The notes below the pieces were generated by a model, which saw only the letters and a list, made by a program, of their open reading frames with translations, had not been told where the DNA came from and made no database searches. A DNA stretch of 64,000 nucleotides from Amycolatopsis azurea DSM 43854 (GTDB lineage: Bacteria; Actinomycetota; Actinomycetes; Mycobacteriales; Pseudonocardiaceae), in NCBI RefSeq assembly GCF_001995215.1, contig NZ_MUXN01000018.1, forward strand, positions 8,142 to 72,141, read 5' to 3'. This document shows positions 51,423 to 60,400 of this stretch, one piece after another; within the stretch, counting starts at the first letter, position 1, and the number at the start of each line of letters is the position of its first letter. The position numbers were made by a program, and so were the translations under genes.

Positions 51423-51511
51423 GGGGCCTTCGGCCCAAAGAGGGCGCACGATGTGAAGTCTCCGTCGGGCGCAGGGCGCCCTTGGGGAGACGCGTTGGCA
51501 AGATGGGCCGT

Positions 51512-51919
51512 ATGACGAACCTCCTCGGCCCCCAGCCGACGCATCTTCCCGAGCACACCGCCGCGCAGGCGGCGCTGGACGCCGGGAGCGACCCGGCCGC
51601 CGTCGCCGCCGAGCACCCCGACTACAGCGAGGCGTGGGCCACCCTCGCCGAGAAGGCGCTCGAAGCAGGCGAGACCGTCGCCGCCTACGCGTACGCCCGC
51701 ACCGGTTACCACCGCGGTCTGGACCAGCTTCGCCGCGCGGGCTGGAAGGGACACGGCCCGGTTCCGTGGGCGCACCGGCCGAACCAGGGTTTCCTGCGTT
51801 CCCTCGCCGTCCTCGGCAAGGCCGCCGGCAAGATCGGCGAGACCGAGGAGTACGACCGCTGCCGGACCTTCCTCAGCGACTCGGACCCCGCCGCCGCGGA
51901 AGCCACCGGCCTCAAGTGA
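51512..51919 (+). CDS. DUF3151 family protein
   Basis: A 135-residue actinobacterial protein (MTNLLGPQPTHLPEHTAAQAA start). Helical; the first half resembles TPR-like helices (YSEAWATLAEKALEAG, VAAYAYARTGYHRGLDQLRRAGWKG). A conserved VPWAHRPNQGFLRSLAVLGKAA block follows. DUF3151 is found almost only in actinobacteria and has no known function. ATG 51503 is an alternative start three codons upstream. A structured upstream region may regulate it. Confidence 0.88.
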   Translation: MTNLLGPQPTHLPEHTAAQAALDAGSDPAAVAAEHPDYSEAWATLAEKALEAGETVAAYAYARTGYHRGLDQLRRAGWKGHGPVPWAHRPNQGFLRSLAVLGKAAGKIGETEEYDRCRTFLSDSDPAAAEATGLK

Positions 51920-51920
51920 C

Positions 51921-51966
51921 CTCGAGAGTGGTAAGGACGGTTCTAACCGTCCTTACCACTCACGAG
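51921..51966. repeat. GTGGTAAGG palindrome between convergent genes
   Basis: GAGTGGTAAGGACGGTT (51926-51942) and its exact complement (51945-51961) surround CT. CTCG/CGAG extend the stem past one A/A mismatch. It fills almost the whole space between the DUF3151 stop and the lipase stop, so a bidirectional terminator is likely. Confidence 0.88.
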
Positions 51967-51968
51967 CC

Positions 51969-53195
51969 CTAGAACAGCCCGCAGTTCCCCAGCGCCGGGA
52001 GCCCCGCGAAGCGGCCCTCAAGCCAGGCGAAAGCCTCCGGGAAGGCCCGGATGGCCCCGCCGACGTGCGTGGGAACCAGCGAAGTCGAGAACTGCACCTT
52101 CGCGCCCTTCGCACACCACGAGCGAGCCATGGTCCGGCCTTGCTCGTAGGGCACGATGTCGTCGAGTGCACTGTGGACGACCAGCGTCGGCGCGCCCGGC
52201 TTCCGCGCCCCGATGAGCTGCTGGCCGACCCGCGTCTTGTACGGCTCTTCGCCGAGGTACGCGGTCAGCGGCCTGCCGTCCTTCGTGAGGTTCTTCGACT
52301 GCGTGAACGCGTGCCCGAAGATCGCGTCCACTGTGCACTCTTGCTTGACCTTCTCGAACGCTTCGGCGCCCTTCGCGTTCAGCACCGCCGGGATGTTCAG
52401 CTCCGGGTACGCCGCGTCCATGCTCACCAGCGTGAACCCGAGGAACCCGAAGGCGTAGTGCCCGTCGATGTTCTTGCCGACGGCGGCCAGGTCCGCCGGG
52501 ACGGCGCCCGCGTACGAGCCCTTCAGCCTGAGTTCGGGCGCGTACGACGGTTGCAGTTCGGCCGCCGACGCGGACGCGCCGCCACCCTGCGAATAGCCGG
52601 CGGTCGCGACCGGACCGCTGTCCGGCAGGTTCGCTTCGGGCAGGCGTTGCGCCGCGCGGATCGAGTCGAGGACGGCGTTGCCTTCCGCGACGCGGTTGAC
52701 GTACGTGTGGACGCCGGGAGTTCCGAGGCCTTCGTAGTCGGTGACGACGACGCCGTAGCCGCGAAGCAGCAGTCCGGCGATGAAGGGACCTTCGTACTCC
52801 ATGCCCGCCGAGAGGGCCTTCGACGGCGCGCACTGGTCGCCGACGCCCTGCGTCCCGGCCGCGTAGCCGATGACCGGCCGCTCGCCCGCGCCGGTCCACG
52901 CCTTCTTCGGGGTGAGGACGGTGCCGGTGACGGCGTTCGCCTTGCCGTGGGTGTCGGTGCTGCGGTACATGATCCGCTGGACGTCCGCGTCGGCCTTGAT
53001 GAGTTTCACGGGATCGACGTAGAACGTGGACGGTTCGTGCCGGATGATGTCGCCGGGAGCACCCGCGGGCAGTGGCGACGGGGGGTCGTAGAAGGACGGT
53101 TCGGCGATGGCCTGCTGTGCCCCGAAGGTCAGCAGGGCCGCGACGGTGACCGCTGAGACGGCTGCGGGGACACCGCGCCGGGATCCTGGACGCAT
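51969..53195 (-). CDS. Secretory lipase
   Basis: A 408-residue exported alpha/beta-hydrolase of the LIP family (PF03583). Signal peptide 1-31 (AIA cleavage). Nucleophile Ser202 in GYSQGGG; Asp in SALDDIVPY and His in VPTHVGG complete the triad. Cys in GDQCAPS and KQECTVD may form a disulfide. It would split triacylglycerols or polyester-like substrates outside the cell. Start ATG 53195 with GAGGAG. A TetR gene is divergent, with a strong palindrome in between. Confidence 0.93.
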   Translation of the reverse strand: MRPGSRRGVPAAVSAVTVAALLTFGAQQAIAEPSFYDPPSPLPAGAPGDIIRHEPSTFYVDPVKLIKADADVQRIMYRSTDTHGKANAVTGTVLTPKKAWTGAGERPVIGYAAGTQGVGDQCAPSKALSAGMEYEGPFIAGLLLRGYGVVVTDYEGLGTPGVHTYVNRVAEGNAVLDSIRAAQRLPEANLPDSGPVATAGYSQGGGASASAAELQPSYAPELRLKGSYAGAVPADLAAVGKNIDGHYAFGFLGFTLVSMDAAYPELNIPAVLNAKGAEAFEKVKQECTVDAIFGHAFTQSKNLTKDGRPLTAYLGEEPYKTRVGQQLIGARKPGAPTLVVHSALDDIVPYEQGRTMARSWCAKGAKVQFSTSLVPTHVGGAIRAFPEAFAWLEGRFAGLPALGNCGLF

Positions 53196-53220
53196 GTTTG
53201 CTCCTCGTTGAGCACAAACA

Positions 53221-53242
53221 TTTTCGACAGACGTGTCGAAAA
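53221..53242. promoter_or_regulatory. TetR operator between lipase and tetR genes
   Basis: TTTTCGACA (53221-53229) and TGTCGAAAA (53234-53242) are exact complements around GACG. It lies 25 bp before each start codon, the best placed operator in the window for joint repression of lipase and regulator. Confidence 0.85.
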
Positions 53243-53266
53243 AGAGAGTCAGTGAGGTGGCGCACA

Positions 53267-53911
53267 ATGTCAAGTCCGGCGCCGAGAGGCAGACCCCGCA
53301 AGCTCCCGGTCGGCGAGCAGCGCGCGCGGGTGCTGAGTTCGGCGGAGGGCGTCTTCGCGGTGCACGGGGCGCAGGCCGCGACGATCGAGCAGATCGCGCG
53401 GCGCGCGGGGGTGTCCCGCCAGGCCGTCTACGAGCAGTTCGGCGACCGCACGTCGCTGTTCGCCCAGGTCGTCGTGGACATCGAGGAGCGGGCCTTCGAA
53501 GCGATCGGCGCGCCCGCCCTCGATCTCTCGCAGCCTGAACTCCGCGCTTGGGCGCGCGCCAACTACGCCAACATGTTCGCCTTCGTCGCGGCGAACCCCG
53601 ACGCGTTCCCCGTGCTGCGCGAGGCGGAGCGCATGGGCGATCCGGCCCTCACCCGGCTCCGGGAGCGGCTCGCGGGCGTCTACACCGAGGCGAGCAGGCA
53701 ACGCTGGGCCCGTCACGGCGTCGACTCCGGCCGCGCGGACAAGGCCCTGGTCACGCTGTTCTTCGCGATGACCGAGGCGCTCGTCCAGGCGAGCTGGGAC
53801 GGTGAGCCGCCCGACGCGGACGCGCTCATCGACCTGCTCACCGAATTCACCGTCGGCGGCGTGGTCCGGCTTCGGACCGCGGCCGCCGACGTGATGGAAA
53901 GACTGCGTTAG
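53267..53911 (+). CDS. TetR-family regulator of the divergent lipase
   Basis: A 214-residue regulator. HTH at about 38-60 (ATIEQIARRAGVSRQAVYEQF), ligand domain with TetR_C-like helices after 80. Start ATG 53267 with GAGGTGG; earlier in-frame codons overlap the operator. The ligand may be a lipid or fatty acid released by the lipase, which is inference. The stop overlaps the stop of the convergent diguanylate cyclase gene (TTAG). Confidence 0.92.
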   Translation: MSSPAPRGRPRKLPVGEQRARVLSSAEGVFAVHGAQAATIEQIARRAGVSRQAVYEQFGDRTSLFAQVVVDIEERAFEAIGAPALDLSQPELRAWARANYANMFAFVAANPDAFPVLREAERMGDPALTRLRERLAGVYTEASRQRWARHGVDSGRADKALVTLFFAMTEALVQASWDGEPPDADALIDLLTEFTVGGVVRLRTAAADVMERLR

Positions 53912-55218
53912 GCCGCGACGGCTTCCAGTGCCTCTTCGGTGACCTTCGCCAGGTCCGGTGAGGACACGACCCGGTTGCGGCCGTTGCGCTTGGCCGCGTA
54001 GACGGAAGCGTCCGCCGAAGCCATGACCTCTTCGATCGTCCGGCCGTCGAACGGGAAGGCCGCGACGCCGACCGACGCGGTCCGCTGCTCGATGACCACG
54101 GGGGTGCCCTCGTTGTCGTGGGTCTTGATGACCATTTCGCTGATCCGCTGCCGGATGCGCTCGGCGACCGCGACGGACTCTTCCTTCGACGACGACGTCA
54201 GGAGCACGACGAACTCTTCACCGCCGAAGCGGCCGGCGAGGTCCTGCGTCCGGGTTTCGGCCTTGACCAGCGCCGCGACACCCTTGAGCACGTCGTCGCC
54301 CGCCAGGTGGCCGTAGGTGTCGTTGATGCTCTTGAAGTGGTCGAGGTCGATCATCAGCGCGCCGAACTGGCCGTTCTCGCGCTCGGCGCGGGCGACTTCA
54401 CGGACCGCGCCCTGCTGCCAGGTCGTGGCGTTGAGCAGCTGGGTCTTCTGGTCGGTGGTCGCGAGTTCTTCCAGCTGCTTGATCAGCACCGAACGCTGGA
54501 GCACGTACAGCGGCAGGAAGACCAGCAGGACCAGCGCGGGCTGGTACGGCAGGGCGGCGATGACCAGGCCGCCGAGGCACACCGTGGAGAGTTCGAGGAT
54601 GTTGTCGTCCCAGGTGCCGAGGCAGTTCGGGACGGAGGCCTTGCCGGGGGCGGCCAGATAGAGCCCGATCCCGGTGAGAGCGGTGTTGACGACGAAGAAG
54701 GCGAGGCCGGCGAAACAGATCGCGGAGACCGTCACCGAAGCGTCGCCCACGATCTGCACGGCCCCCCAGCCGGCGAACGCGGACATCGTCATCGTTGTGG
54801 CGTTCGCCACAGTGCGATGTGGATTCACGTGACGAATTCCCGACCAGCTGCGGAAACCAAGGTGCAGGTAGATCACCGCGACCAGAAGCGCGGAAAGCTG
54901 CGGCGGCAGGAGAAACGCGCCGGGGAAGACCCAGACCGACGTCATGCTGACGTGCGGGGTGATGCTCAGGCTACGGCGCTGGTGCTCGATCCGCCGGGTC
55001 GCCTCGGCCTGCGCGATCGCCAGTCCCGCGAGCAGAAAACAGGTTATGACCTGCGACGTTTCGATCGCGACGGTCATCATTGAGATCCCCGTCAGCGCGA
55101 GCATCGCCGCGACGGTCAGCCCCGTGAAGGTGATCCAGTTCTTGGGCCGCTTCCAGAGCTCCCACGCCCCTACCGTGAGAGCCGAACGATGTCCAGCGCG
55201 TTCCTCCGATGTGATCAT
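53908..55218 (-). CDS. Membrane-bound diguanylate cyclase (GGDEF)
   Basis: A 436-residue enzyme making cyclic di-GMP. About eight membrane helices (25-245) form a MHYT/7TM-like sensor of no named family. The GGDEF domain (about 262-420) has active-site GGEEF at 332-336 and an inhibitory I-site RTQD at 323-326, so product feedback is expected. DHFKSINDTYGH provides the Mg2+ site. Start chosen at ATG 55218 with AGGGGGA; ATG 55242 would add eight residues. No EAL domain is present. It may influence development or antibiotic production. Confidence 0.93.
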   Translation of the reverse strand: MITSEERAGHRSALTVGAWELWKRPKNWITFTGLTVAAMLALTGISMMTVAIETSQVITCFLLAGLAIAQAEATRRIEHQRRSLSITPHVSMTSVWVFPGAFLLPPQLSALLVAVIYLHLGFRSWSGIRHVNPHRTVANATTMTMSAFAGWGAVQIVGDASVTVSAICFAGLAFFVVNTALTGIGLYLAAPGKASVPNCLGTWDDNILELSTVCLGGLVIAALPYQPALVLLVFLPLYVLQRSVLIKQLEELATTDQKTQLLNATTWQQGAVREVARAERENGQFGALMIDLDHFKSINDTYGHLAGDDVLKGVAALVKAETRTQDLAGRFGGEEFVVLLTSSSKEESVAVAERIRQRISEMVIKTHDNEGTPVVIEQRTASVGVAAFPFDGRTIEEVMASADASVYAAKRNGRNRVVSSPDLAKVTEEALEAVAA

Positions 55219-55419
55219 CTTTCCCCCTGACTGTTGCGTCATTCTCCGAAACCCCCTACTTACCGACAGCTTCCACTGACTTGCGGGCTGTCGACAAGCT
55301 CCCTAGGTGTGTACTTTTCTCTGAGAGACCGAGGGAAAGGTGCCAGCGATGGCCGGTAAGGAGCAGTGACCCGAGGCGTCAGCCGGACGGCTGCACGGGA
55401 GTGACCACGCGTGGAGCAT

Positions 55420-56673
55420 TCAATGTTCCGCGCGTGCGTCGTCATGCTCGACCCACTTTTCCGGTGTCTCTTTGAGCGTCTTGGCCCAGGCCACAGCCAG
55501 GGGGACGGTCAGGACCAATCCGGCAAGACCGAAGACGCCGACCGTCGTCTGCGCACCGGCCTGATCGGCGAGAACACCGCCGATCAGCGGGCTCACGCCC
55601 ATGGTCGTGGTCAGCCCGGTGTTCGACAGGCCCATCACCTGAGCCCGGCTTTCGTCGGGGACCGCGAGGGTCAGGGACGCCGTCGCCTGCATCAGCGCGA
55701 CCGTGCCCAGTCCGCCGGACACGACGAACAGCACGATCGACGACAGCGGACCGGGCTGCAGGAAGCACAGCAGCAACGGGACGGCCGTCAGCGCGGAAAG
55801 CGGTCCGATCAGCTTGGGCCTGACGTGTGCGGGCACCCAGCGCGAGTAGATGAACGCGCCGATCACGCTGCCGATCGGGTCGGCGGCCAGCAGCAGGCCG
55901 ATGACTTCGGGACCGCCGCCCGACGCGGCGACGTAGGGCGCCGCGATGCCCTCGTACACCGGCAGCAGGCCCATCAGCCAGGTGAACAGCAGCAGCGAGC
56001 GCAGTCCCGCGCTGGCGAAGACGATCTTCCCGCCCGAGCCGATCGAGCTGAAGAACGACTTGCGCTTCTCGCCGGACGCCGCGGCCGGGCGCGTGGCCAG
56101 TCCGAACCGGACGAACAGCGCCGAGATCACGAAGGTGACCGCGTCCAGCGCGAGGGCGATGTGGGGTTCGAGCGCGGTCAGCAGGAGACCGCCGCCGGCG
56201 AACCCGGCGAGCTGTGCCGATTGGACGGTCATGCTGCGGATCGCCATGCCGACGACGAACCGGTCGCCTTCGAGGATCTGCGGCAGCAGGGCCAGCTGGG
56301 CGGCCTTGAACGGCGGGTTCAGCAGCGAGACGGCACCGACGAGGACACACAGGACCCAGAACGGCAGGACCGGGACCGCGACCAGCGCGATCAGCGCGGC
56401 CCGTAAGAGGTCGACGACCACCATCACGGTCCGGCGGGGGAAGCGGTCCGCGAAACCGGTGAGGAAGATGCCGCCGAGCAGCGACGGGGCGTAGGTCAGC
56501 GCGTAGGTCAGACCGGTCAGGGTCGCGGAGCGGGTTTCGGTGAAGACCAGGACCGAGAGAGCGACCCTGGCGAGCTGGTCTCCGAAGATCGAGAACAGCT
56601 CAGCGAACCAGAGCGAACGGAACTCGGCTACGCCGAACACCTCTCGATAGGTGACCCGTCCGGCCGAAGCCAT
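55420..56673 (-). CDS. MFS transporter (MFS_3/enterobactin-exporter type)
   Basis: A 417-residue exporter with 12 predicted helices. Helix 1 LWFAELFSIFGDQLARVAL (about 19-37), GFADRFPRRTVM as motif A and the FVVGMAIRSMT loop are typical of the EntS/MFS_3 branch. A loop of about 20 residues with GEKRKSFF lies between the halves. Start ATG 56673 with GGGGGC. No regulator is adjacent. The substrate may be a siderophore or macrolide; not established. Confidence 0.9.
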   Translation of the reverse strand: MASAGRVTYREVFGVAEFRSLWFAELFSIFGDQLARVALSVLVFTETRSATLTGLTYALTYAPSLLGGIFLTGFADRFPRRTVMVVVDLLRAALIALVAVPVLPFWVLCVLVGAVSLLNPPFKAAQLALLPQILEGDRFVVGMAIRSMTVQSAQLAGFAGGGLLLTALEPHIALALDAVTFVISALFVRFGLATRPAAASGEKRKSFFSSIGSGGKIVFASAGLRSLLLFTWLMGLLPVYEGIAAPYVAASGGGPEVIGLLLAADPIGSVIGAFIYSRWVPAHVRPKLIGPLSALTAVPLLLCFLQPGPLSSIVLFVVSGGLGTVALMQATASLTLAVPDESRAQVMGLSNTGLTTTMGVSPLIGGVLADQAGAQTTVGVFGLAGLVLTVPLAVAWAKTLKETPEKWVEHDDARAEH

Positions 56674-57131
56674 GTTGCCCCCAATAGGGTCCTTATTACG
56701 CGACAAACTCGTGACCGAGAGTAACGCGGTCACGAGCTCGTCACGAAGCGTCATTCGTTCACGTAAGTGTCTCCTGACTGTTGGTGATTGGCTAGGTTCT
56801 TTCGCCGGGTTTCTGGAGTCGGAGATCTTTTTCGTAGCCGGACGGCCGTCCGCGAAAATGTCCCGATCACCGGAAATAGGGACCAGACCTGCGACTTTCG
56901 CCGACTTCCCGCCGTGGGGCGGAAGAAGCCGGGCAAGGTCGCGTCGCAGGCCCGGGTGAGGCGGTACCGCCGTGGCCGGGGCGCGGGAGGTCTCGCCGCT
57001 CGTGCGCGGAGTGTGTCCGAGGCCACTTCGACTCCGCTGAGCGACCATCGCGGCCGCTGAACGCGCTACCCGGCGGAGCGGGGCTATCCGCCAAATGGAT
57101 GACCGTGCCGCCATCCGGTGGAGTGAACGAC
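56674..57131. other. 458-bp intergenic region
   Basis: I find no credible gene here in either direction. CGGACGGCCGTCCG (56839-56852) is a perfect 14-bp palindrome flanked by TTTTTCG and CGAAAA and could be an operator. The upstream part holds the promoter of the MFS gene. The region right of about 56950 is Arg/Pro-coding in all frames, without start signals. Confidence 0.5.
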
Positions 57132-58271
57132 TCAGCCGTCGACGGCGAGTACTTCCCGGGCCGAAGCGGCCTTCCGGGCCTTCGCCGCGTCGCGTTTGGC
57201 GACCTCTTCGCGCACGATCGGGATGACGTGACGGCCGAAGTCGATCGTGTCGCCGAGCATGTCGTACCCGCGCGCCGAGAGGATGTCGACGCCGAGGTCG
57301 TAGTAGTCGAGCAGGGCCTGCGCGACGGTCTCGGGCGTGCCGACCAGCGCGGTGGAGTTCCCCGCGCCGCCGGTCGCGGCCGCGGTCGGGGTCCACAGGG
57401 CCCGGTCGAACCGCTCGCCCTCGGCGGCGACCGCCAGCAGCCGCTGCGAGCCGGTGTTCTCCGGGTGCGTGAGCGAATGCCGCCGGGTCAGCTGCCTGCC
57501 TCCGCTGGTGCGGGCCTTGATCGCGTCGACCGTGCGGTACGCCTTCTCCCAGGCGAGTTCCTCGGTCGGCGCGATGATCGGACGGAACGCGACCTGGATC
57601 CGGGGGACGTCGGTGCGGCCGGCGGCCCTCGCCGCGGCCTTGACGGACTCGATCTGCTCGGCCGTCCGCGCGAGCGGCTCGCCCCAGAGGCAGAAGATGT
57701 CCGCTTCGGCCCCGCCCGCCGCGTACGCCGCCGGAGACGAGCCGCCGAACGAGACACCCGGGCGTGGCTGCTGCACCGGGCGGACGTCGAGGACGAAGTC
57801 GGCGAAGCGGTAATGCTCGCCTTCGTGGTCGAAGGGCTCCTCGGATGTCCACGCCTGCTTCACGATCTGGATGTACTCGCGCGTGCGTGAGTAGCGCTCG
57901 TCCTTCGTGAGGTAGTCGCCTTCGCGCTGTTGCTCGTGGTCGCTGCCTCCGGTGATGAAGTGAACCGTGAGCTTCCCGTCCGAGAGCTGGTCCAGCGTGG
58001 CGAACGTCTTCGCCGCGAACGTCGGGTACGAGACGTTCGGCCGATGCGCCAGCAGGATCTGGAGCTTGTCGAGCTTCGCCGCCACGTACGCGGCCGCCTG
58101 CGCCGGGTCCGGTCCGCTGGAGCCGTACGCGAACAGCACCCTGTCCCAGCCGAAGTCCTCATGCGCCCGCGCGAGGCGCAGCGTGTAGTCCTTGTCGAAG
58201 ACGCCGCCCGAGCGCGGATGTGTCTCCGAACCGTCGTTGGTGCCTCCGATACCCAGGAATTCGACCGGCAT
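57132..58271 (-). CDS. LLM-class flavin-dependent monooxygenase, SsuD-like
   Basis: A 379-residue luciferase-like enzyme related to FMNH2-dependent alkanesulfonate and dimethylsulfone monooxygenases. Landmarks are FDKDYTLRLARAHEDFGWD (about 25-43), VSYPTFAAKTFATLDQLS, HFITGGSDHEQQREGD and FGGSSPAA. The Arg and His residues for sulfonate binding sit in the RRHSLTHP segment. Start ATG 58271 with GAGGGA. Divergent from an FAD/NAD(P) protein and near a second LLM gene and a peptide-type importer, which suggests scavenging of organosulfur compounds. Confidence 0.9.
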   Translation of the reverse strand: MPVEFLGIGGTNDGSETHPRSGGVFDKDYTLRLARAHEDFGWDRVLFAYGSSGPDPAQAAAYVAAKLDKLQILLAHRPNVSYPTFAAKTFATLDQLSDGKLTVHFITGGSDHEQQREGDYLTKDERYSRTREYIQIVKQAWTSEEPFDHEGEHYRFADFVLDVRPVQQPRPGVSFGGSSPAAYAAGGAEADIFCLWGEPLARTAEQIESVKAAARAAGRTDVPRIQVAFRPIIAPTEELAWEKAYRTVDAIKARTSGGRQLTRRHSLTHPENTGSQRLLAVAAEGERFDRALWTPTAAATGGAGNSTALVGTPETVAQALLDYYDLGVDILSARGYDMLGDTIDFGRHVIPIVREEVAKRDAAKARKAASAREVLAVDG

Positions 58272-58394
58272 CGTCCGTCCCTCTCGTCCGTGTCCCCCTG
58301 TCCGACGAGTACGCCCGGGTTCCTCGGCGTGGCAACGAGTTCCGCTCCTTGAGAACCCGCACGCGCCCCGAAGACCCGGCGTAGCTTCGGCTTC

Positions 58395-60290
58395 GTGAGT
58401 ACCGCAGACCTTCCCTACGTGCTCGCGGTGGTCGGCGCCGGTCCACGTGGGGTGGGCGTGCTCGAGCGGCTCGGCGCGAACGCCGCCGAGCTGCTTCGCG
58501 GGCGGCGGCTGGTCGTGCATCTGGTCGACCCGTTCCCGGCAGGCCCCGGGCGGGTCTGGCGGTACGAGCAGTCGCCGCTGCTGCGGATGAACTCCATGCC
58601 CGAGGACGTCACCGTCTTCACCGACGACACCGTGCGGATCGAAGGCCCGATCCAGCCCGGGCCTTCGTTGATCGAGTGGGCGCGGCAGGTCCGCGAGGGC
58701 ACGCTCGACGCCGAGGTCGACGACAGTCTGCGCGCCGAACTCGGGGCGCTGGAAAGAGATCACTTCCCGACGCGACGGCTTCAGAGCGCGTACCTCGCGT
58801 GGTTCCACCGCAAGATTCTCGCCGAACTCCCGGACGGCATCGAGGTCGTCGAGCACCGGACCCGCGCGGTGCGGCTCGAAGACGGCGAGCCGCAGACACT
58901 CTGGCTGGAGGACCGCGCGGAGCCTCTCGAAGTGGACGCGGTCCTGTTCACCGTCGGGCATCTGGACGCCGAACCGGACGAACGGGAAGCCGAACTCGCC
59001 GGCTTCGCCGTCCGCCACGGCCTCGCTTACTACCCGGCCGGGTACACCGCCGACGTCGACTATTCGGCGATCCCGCCCGGGGAAACCGTGCTGGTACGCG
59101 GATTCGGTCTCGCGTTCGTCGACCTGATGCTGTTGCTGACCGAGGGGCGCGGCGGTCGTTTCGAAGAGCAGGCGTGCGGCGGGCTGAAGTATCACCCCAG
59201 CGGCGCCGAGCCGGTACTGCACATCGGTTCGCGTCGCGGAGTGCCCTATCACGCGAAGATCGGCTACCGCTTGCGCGGGAAACCGGCGCAACTACCCCGG
59301 TTCTTCGACGCGTACGCCATCGAAAGACTCTGCGCCGCTCCCGGTCCCATCGACTTTCGCCGCGACGTCTGGCCGCTGATCTCGAAGGAGCTCGCCTGGG
59401 CCTACTACAGCGAACTGTTCACCGCCCACCCGGAACGGGTGCGGATGGACTTCGCCGTCTTCGCCGACGCGTTCGCGGACGCGGCGCCCGGCGAACTCGA
59501 CGCGCTGGTCGCGAAGGCGGTCCCGGCGCCGGACGACCGGCTCGATCTGGACCGGCTCGACCGGCCGATGGCGGGCGCCGAATTCGGTACCGCCGAGGAG
59601 TACGGCAAGGAACTGCGCGAGTACGTCGAGGCCGACTTGAGCCGCCGGGCGGACGCCGAGTACAGCGCGGATCTGGGCGCGTTCACGGCGTTGTTGTCCG
59701 TGATGGGCCAGCTTCCCGCGCTGGTGCAGACCGGCAGGCTCGACGCGGTCTCTCAACTGTCCGATTTGGACGGCTGGTTCCTCGGGTTCTTCTCGTACTT
59801 CGCCAGCGGGCCGCCACCGCGGCGGCTCGAAGAACTGCTCGCACTCCAGGAAGCCGGACTCGTTTCCTTCCTGGGCGCCGAAACGCTCGTGTCGGCCGAC
59901 GAGGAACGGCGGGCGTTCGTCGCTTCCGGTGCGAGTTTCCCCGGCGAAACCGAGGCGCGGACGCTCGTCGAGGCGCGGCTTCCCGAGCCGAGCATCACCC
60001 GGGCGTCCGATGTCCTTTTGCGACAGTTGCGCGACAGCGGCGCGCTCGGCGAGGAGTCCGTTCTCGACGCCGTCACCGGTGAAAGGCTGCTAGCCGGCCG
60101 GATCCACACCCGCGTCTCCGACGGCCGGATGCTCGACGGCGACGGCCGTCCGCATCCACGCCGGTTCGCCCTCGGCCCGCACACTTCCGCACGATCCGCC
60201 GGGGCGTTCACCCGGCCGCGGACCAACGCGCTTCCCTTCCGGCAGAACGACCGCGTCGCGCGGGAGATCCTGAAGCTGACCTGGCCGTGA
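58395..60290 (+). CDS. FAD/NAD(P)-binding protein (NAD_binding_9 type)
   Basis: A 631-residue flavoprotein-like enzyme. VVGAGPRGVGVLERL (about 12-26) is the dinucleotide-binding start, and SYLAWFHRKIL-like and VLFTVGHLDAE segments follow, as in L-ornithine/lysine N-monooxygenase relatives (PF13454). Long C-terminal part (about 300-630) without known domain. GTG 58395 start. It is divergent from the SsuD-like gene across 123 bp and probably belongs to the same pathway. The substrate is unknown. Confidence 0.85.
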   Translation: MSTADLPYVLAVVGAGPRGVGVLERLGANAAELLRGRRLVVHLVDPFPAGPGRVWRYEQSPLLRMNSMPEDVTVFTDDTVRIEGPIQPGPSLIEWARQVREGTLDAEVDDSLRAELGALERDHFPTRRLQSAYLAWFHRKILAELPDGIEVVEHRTRAVRLEDGEPQTLWLEDRAEPLEVDAVLFTVGHLDAEPDEREAELAGFAVRHGLAYYPAGYTADVDYSAIPPGETVLVRGFGLAFVDLMLLLTEGRGGRFEEQACGGLKYHPSGAEPVLHIGSRRGVPYHAKIGYRLRGKPAQLPRFFDAYAIERLCAAPGPIDFRRDVWPLISKELAWAYYSELFTAHPERVRMDFAVFADAFADAAPGELDALVAKAVPAPDDRLDLDRLDRPMAGAEFGTAEEYGKELREYVEADLSRRADAEYSADLGAFTALLSVMGQLPALVQTGRLDAVSQLSDLDGWFLGFFSYFASGPPPRRLEELLALQEAGLVSFLGAETLVSADEERRAFVASGASFPGETEARTLVEARLPEPSITRASDVLLRQLRDSGALGEESVLDAVTGERLLAGRIHTRVSDGRMLDGDGRPHPRRFALGPHTSARSAGAFTRPRTNALPFRQNDRVAREILKLTWP

Positions 60291-60303
60291 GACGCCGGGC
60301 CGT

Positions 60304-60356
60304 GTTGTGAAAGCCACTTTCGCAACGTTGAAGGTTGCGAAAGTGGCTTTCGCAAC
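60304..60356. repeat. TTGCGAAAG repeat, two modules in inverted order
   Basis: GTTGTGAAAGCCACTTTCGC.. (60304-60326), spacer GTTGAAG (60327-60333), then GTTGCGAAAGTGGCTTTCGC.. (60334-60356). Only the CCA/TGG centre shows that module 2 is inverted compared with 38032-38054. Between convergent genes. Confidence 0.85.
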
Positions 60357-60400
60357 ACACCGCCCAAGGCGAAGACGGCTTTCCGCAGCTGTACCCCGGT

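Noticed and set aside
56651..57060. Small open frames between the MFS and LLM genes
   Set aside because: Arg/Pro-rich translations without ribosome sites or domain features, in several overlapping frames.
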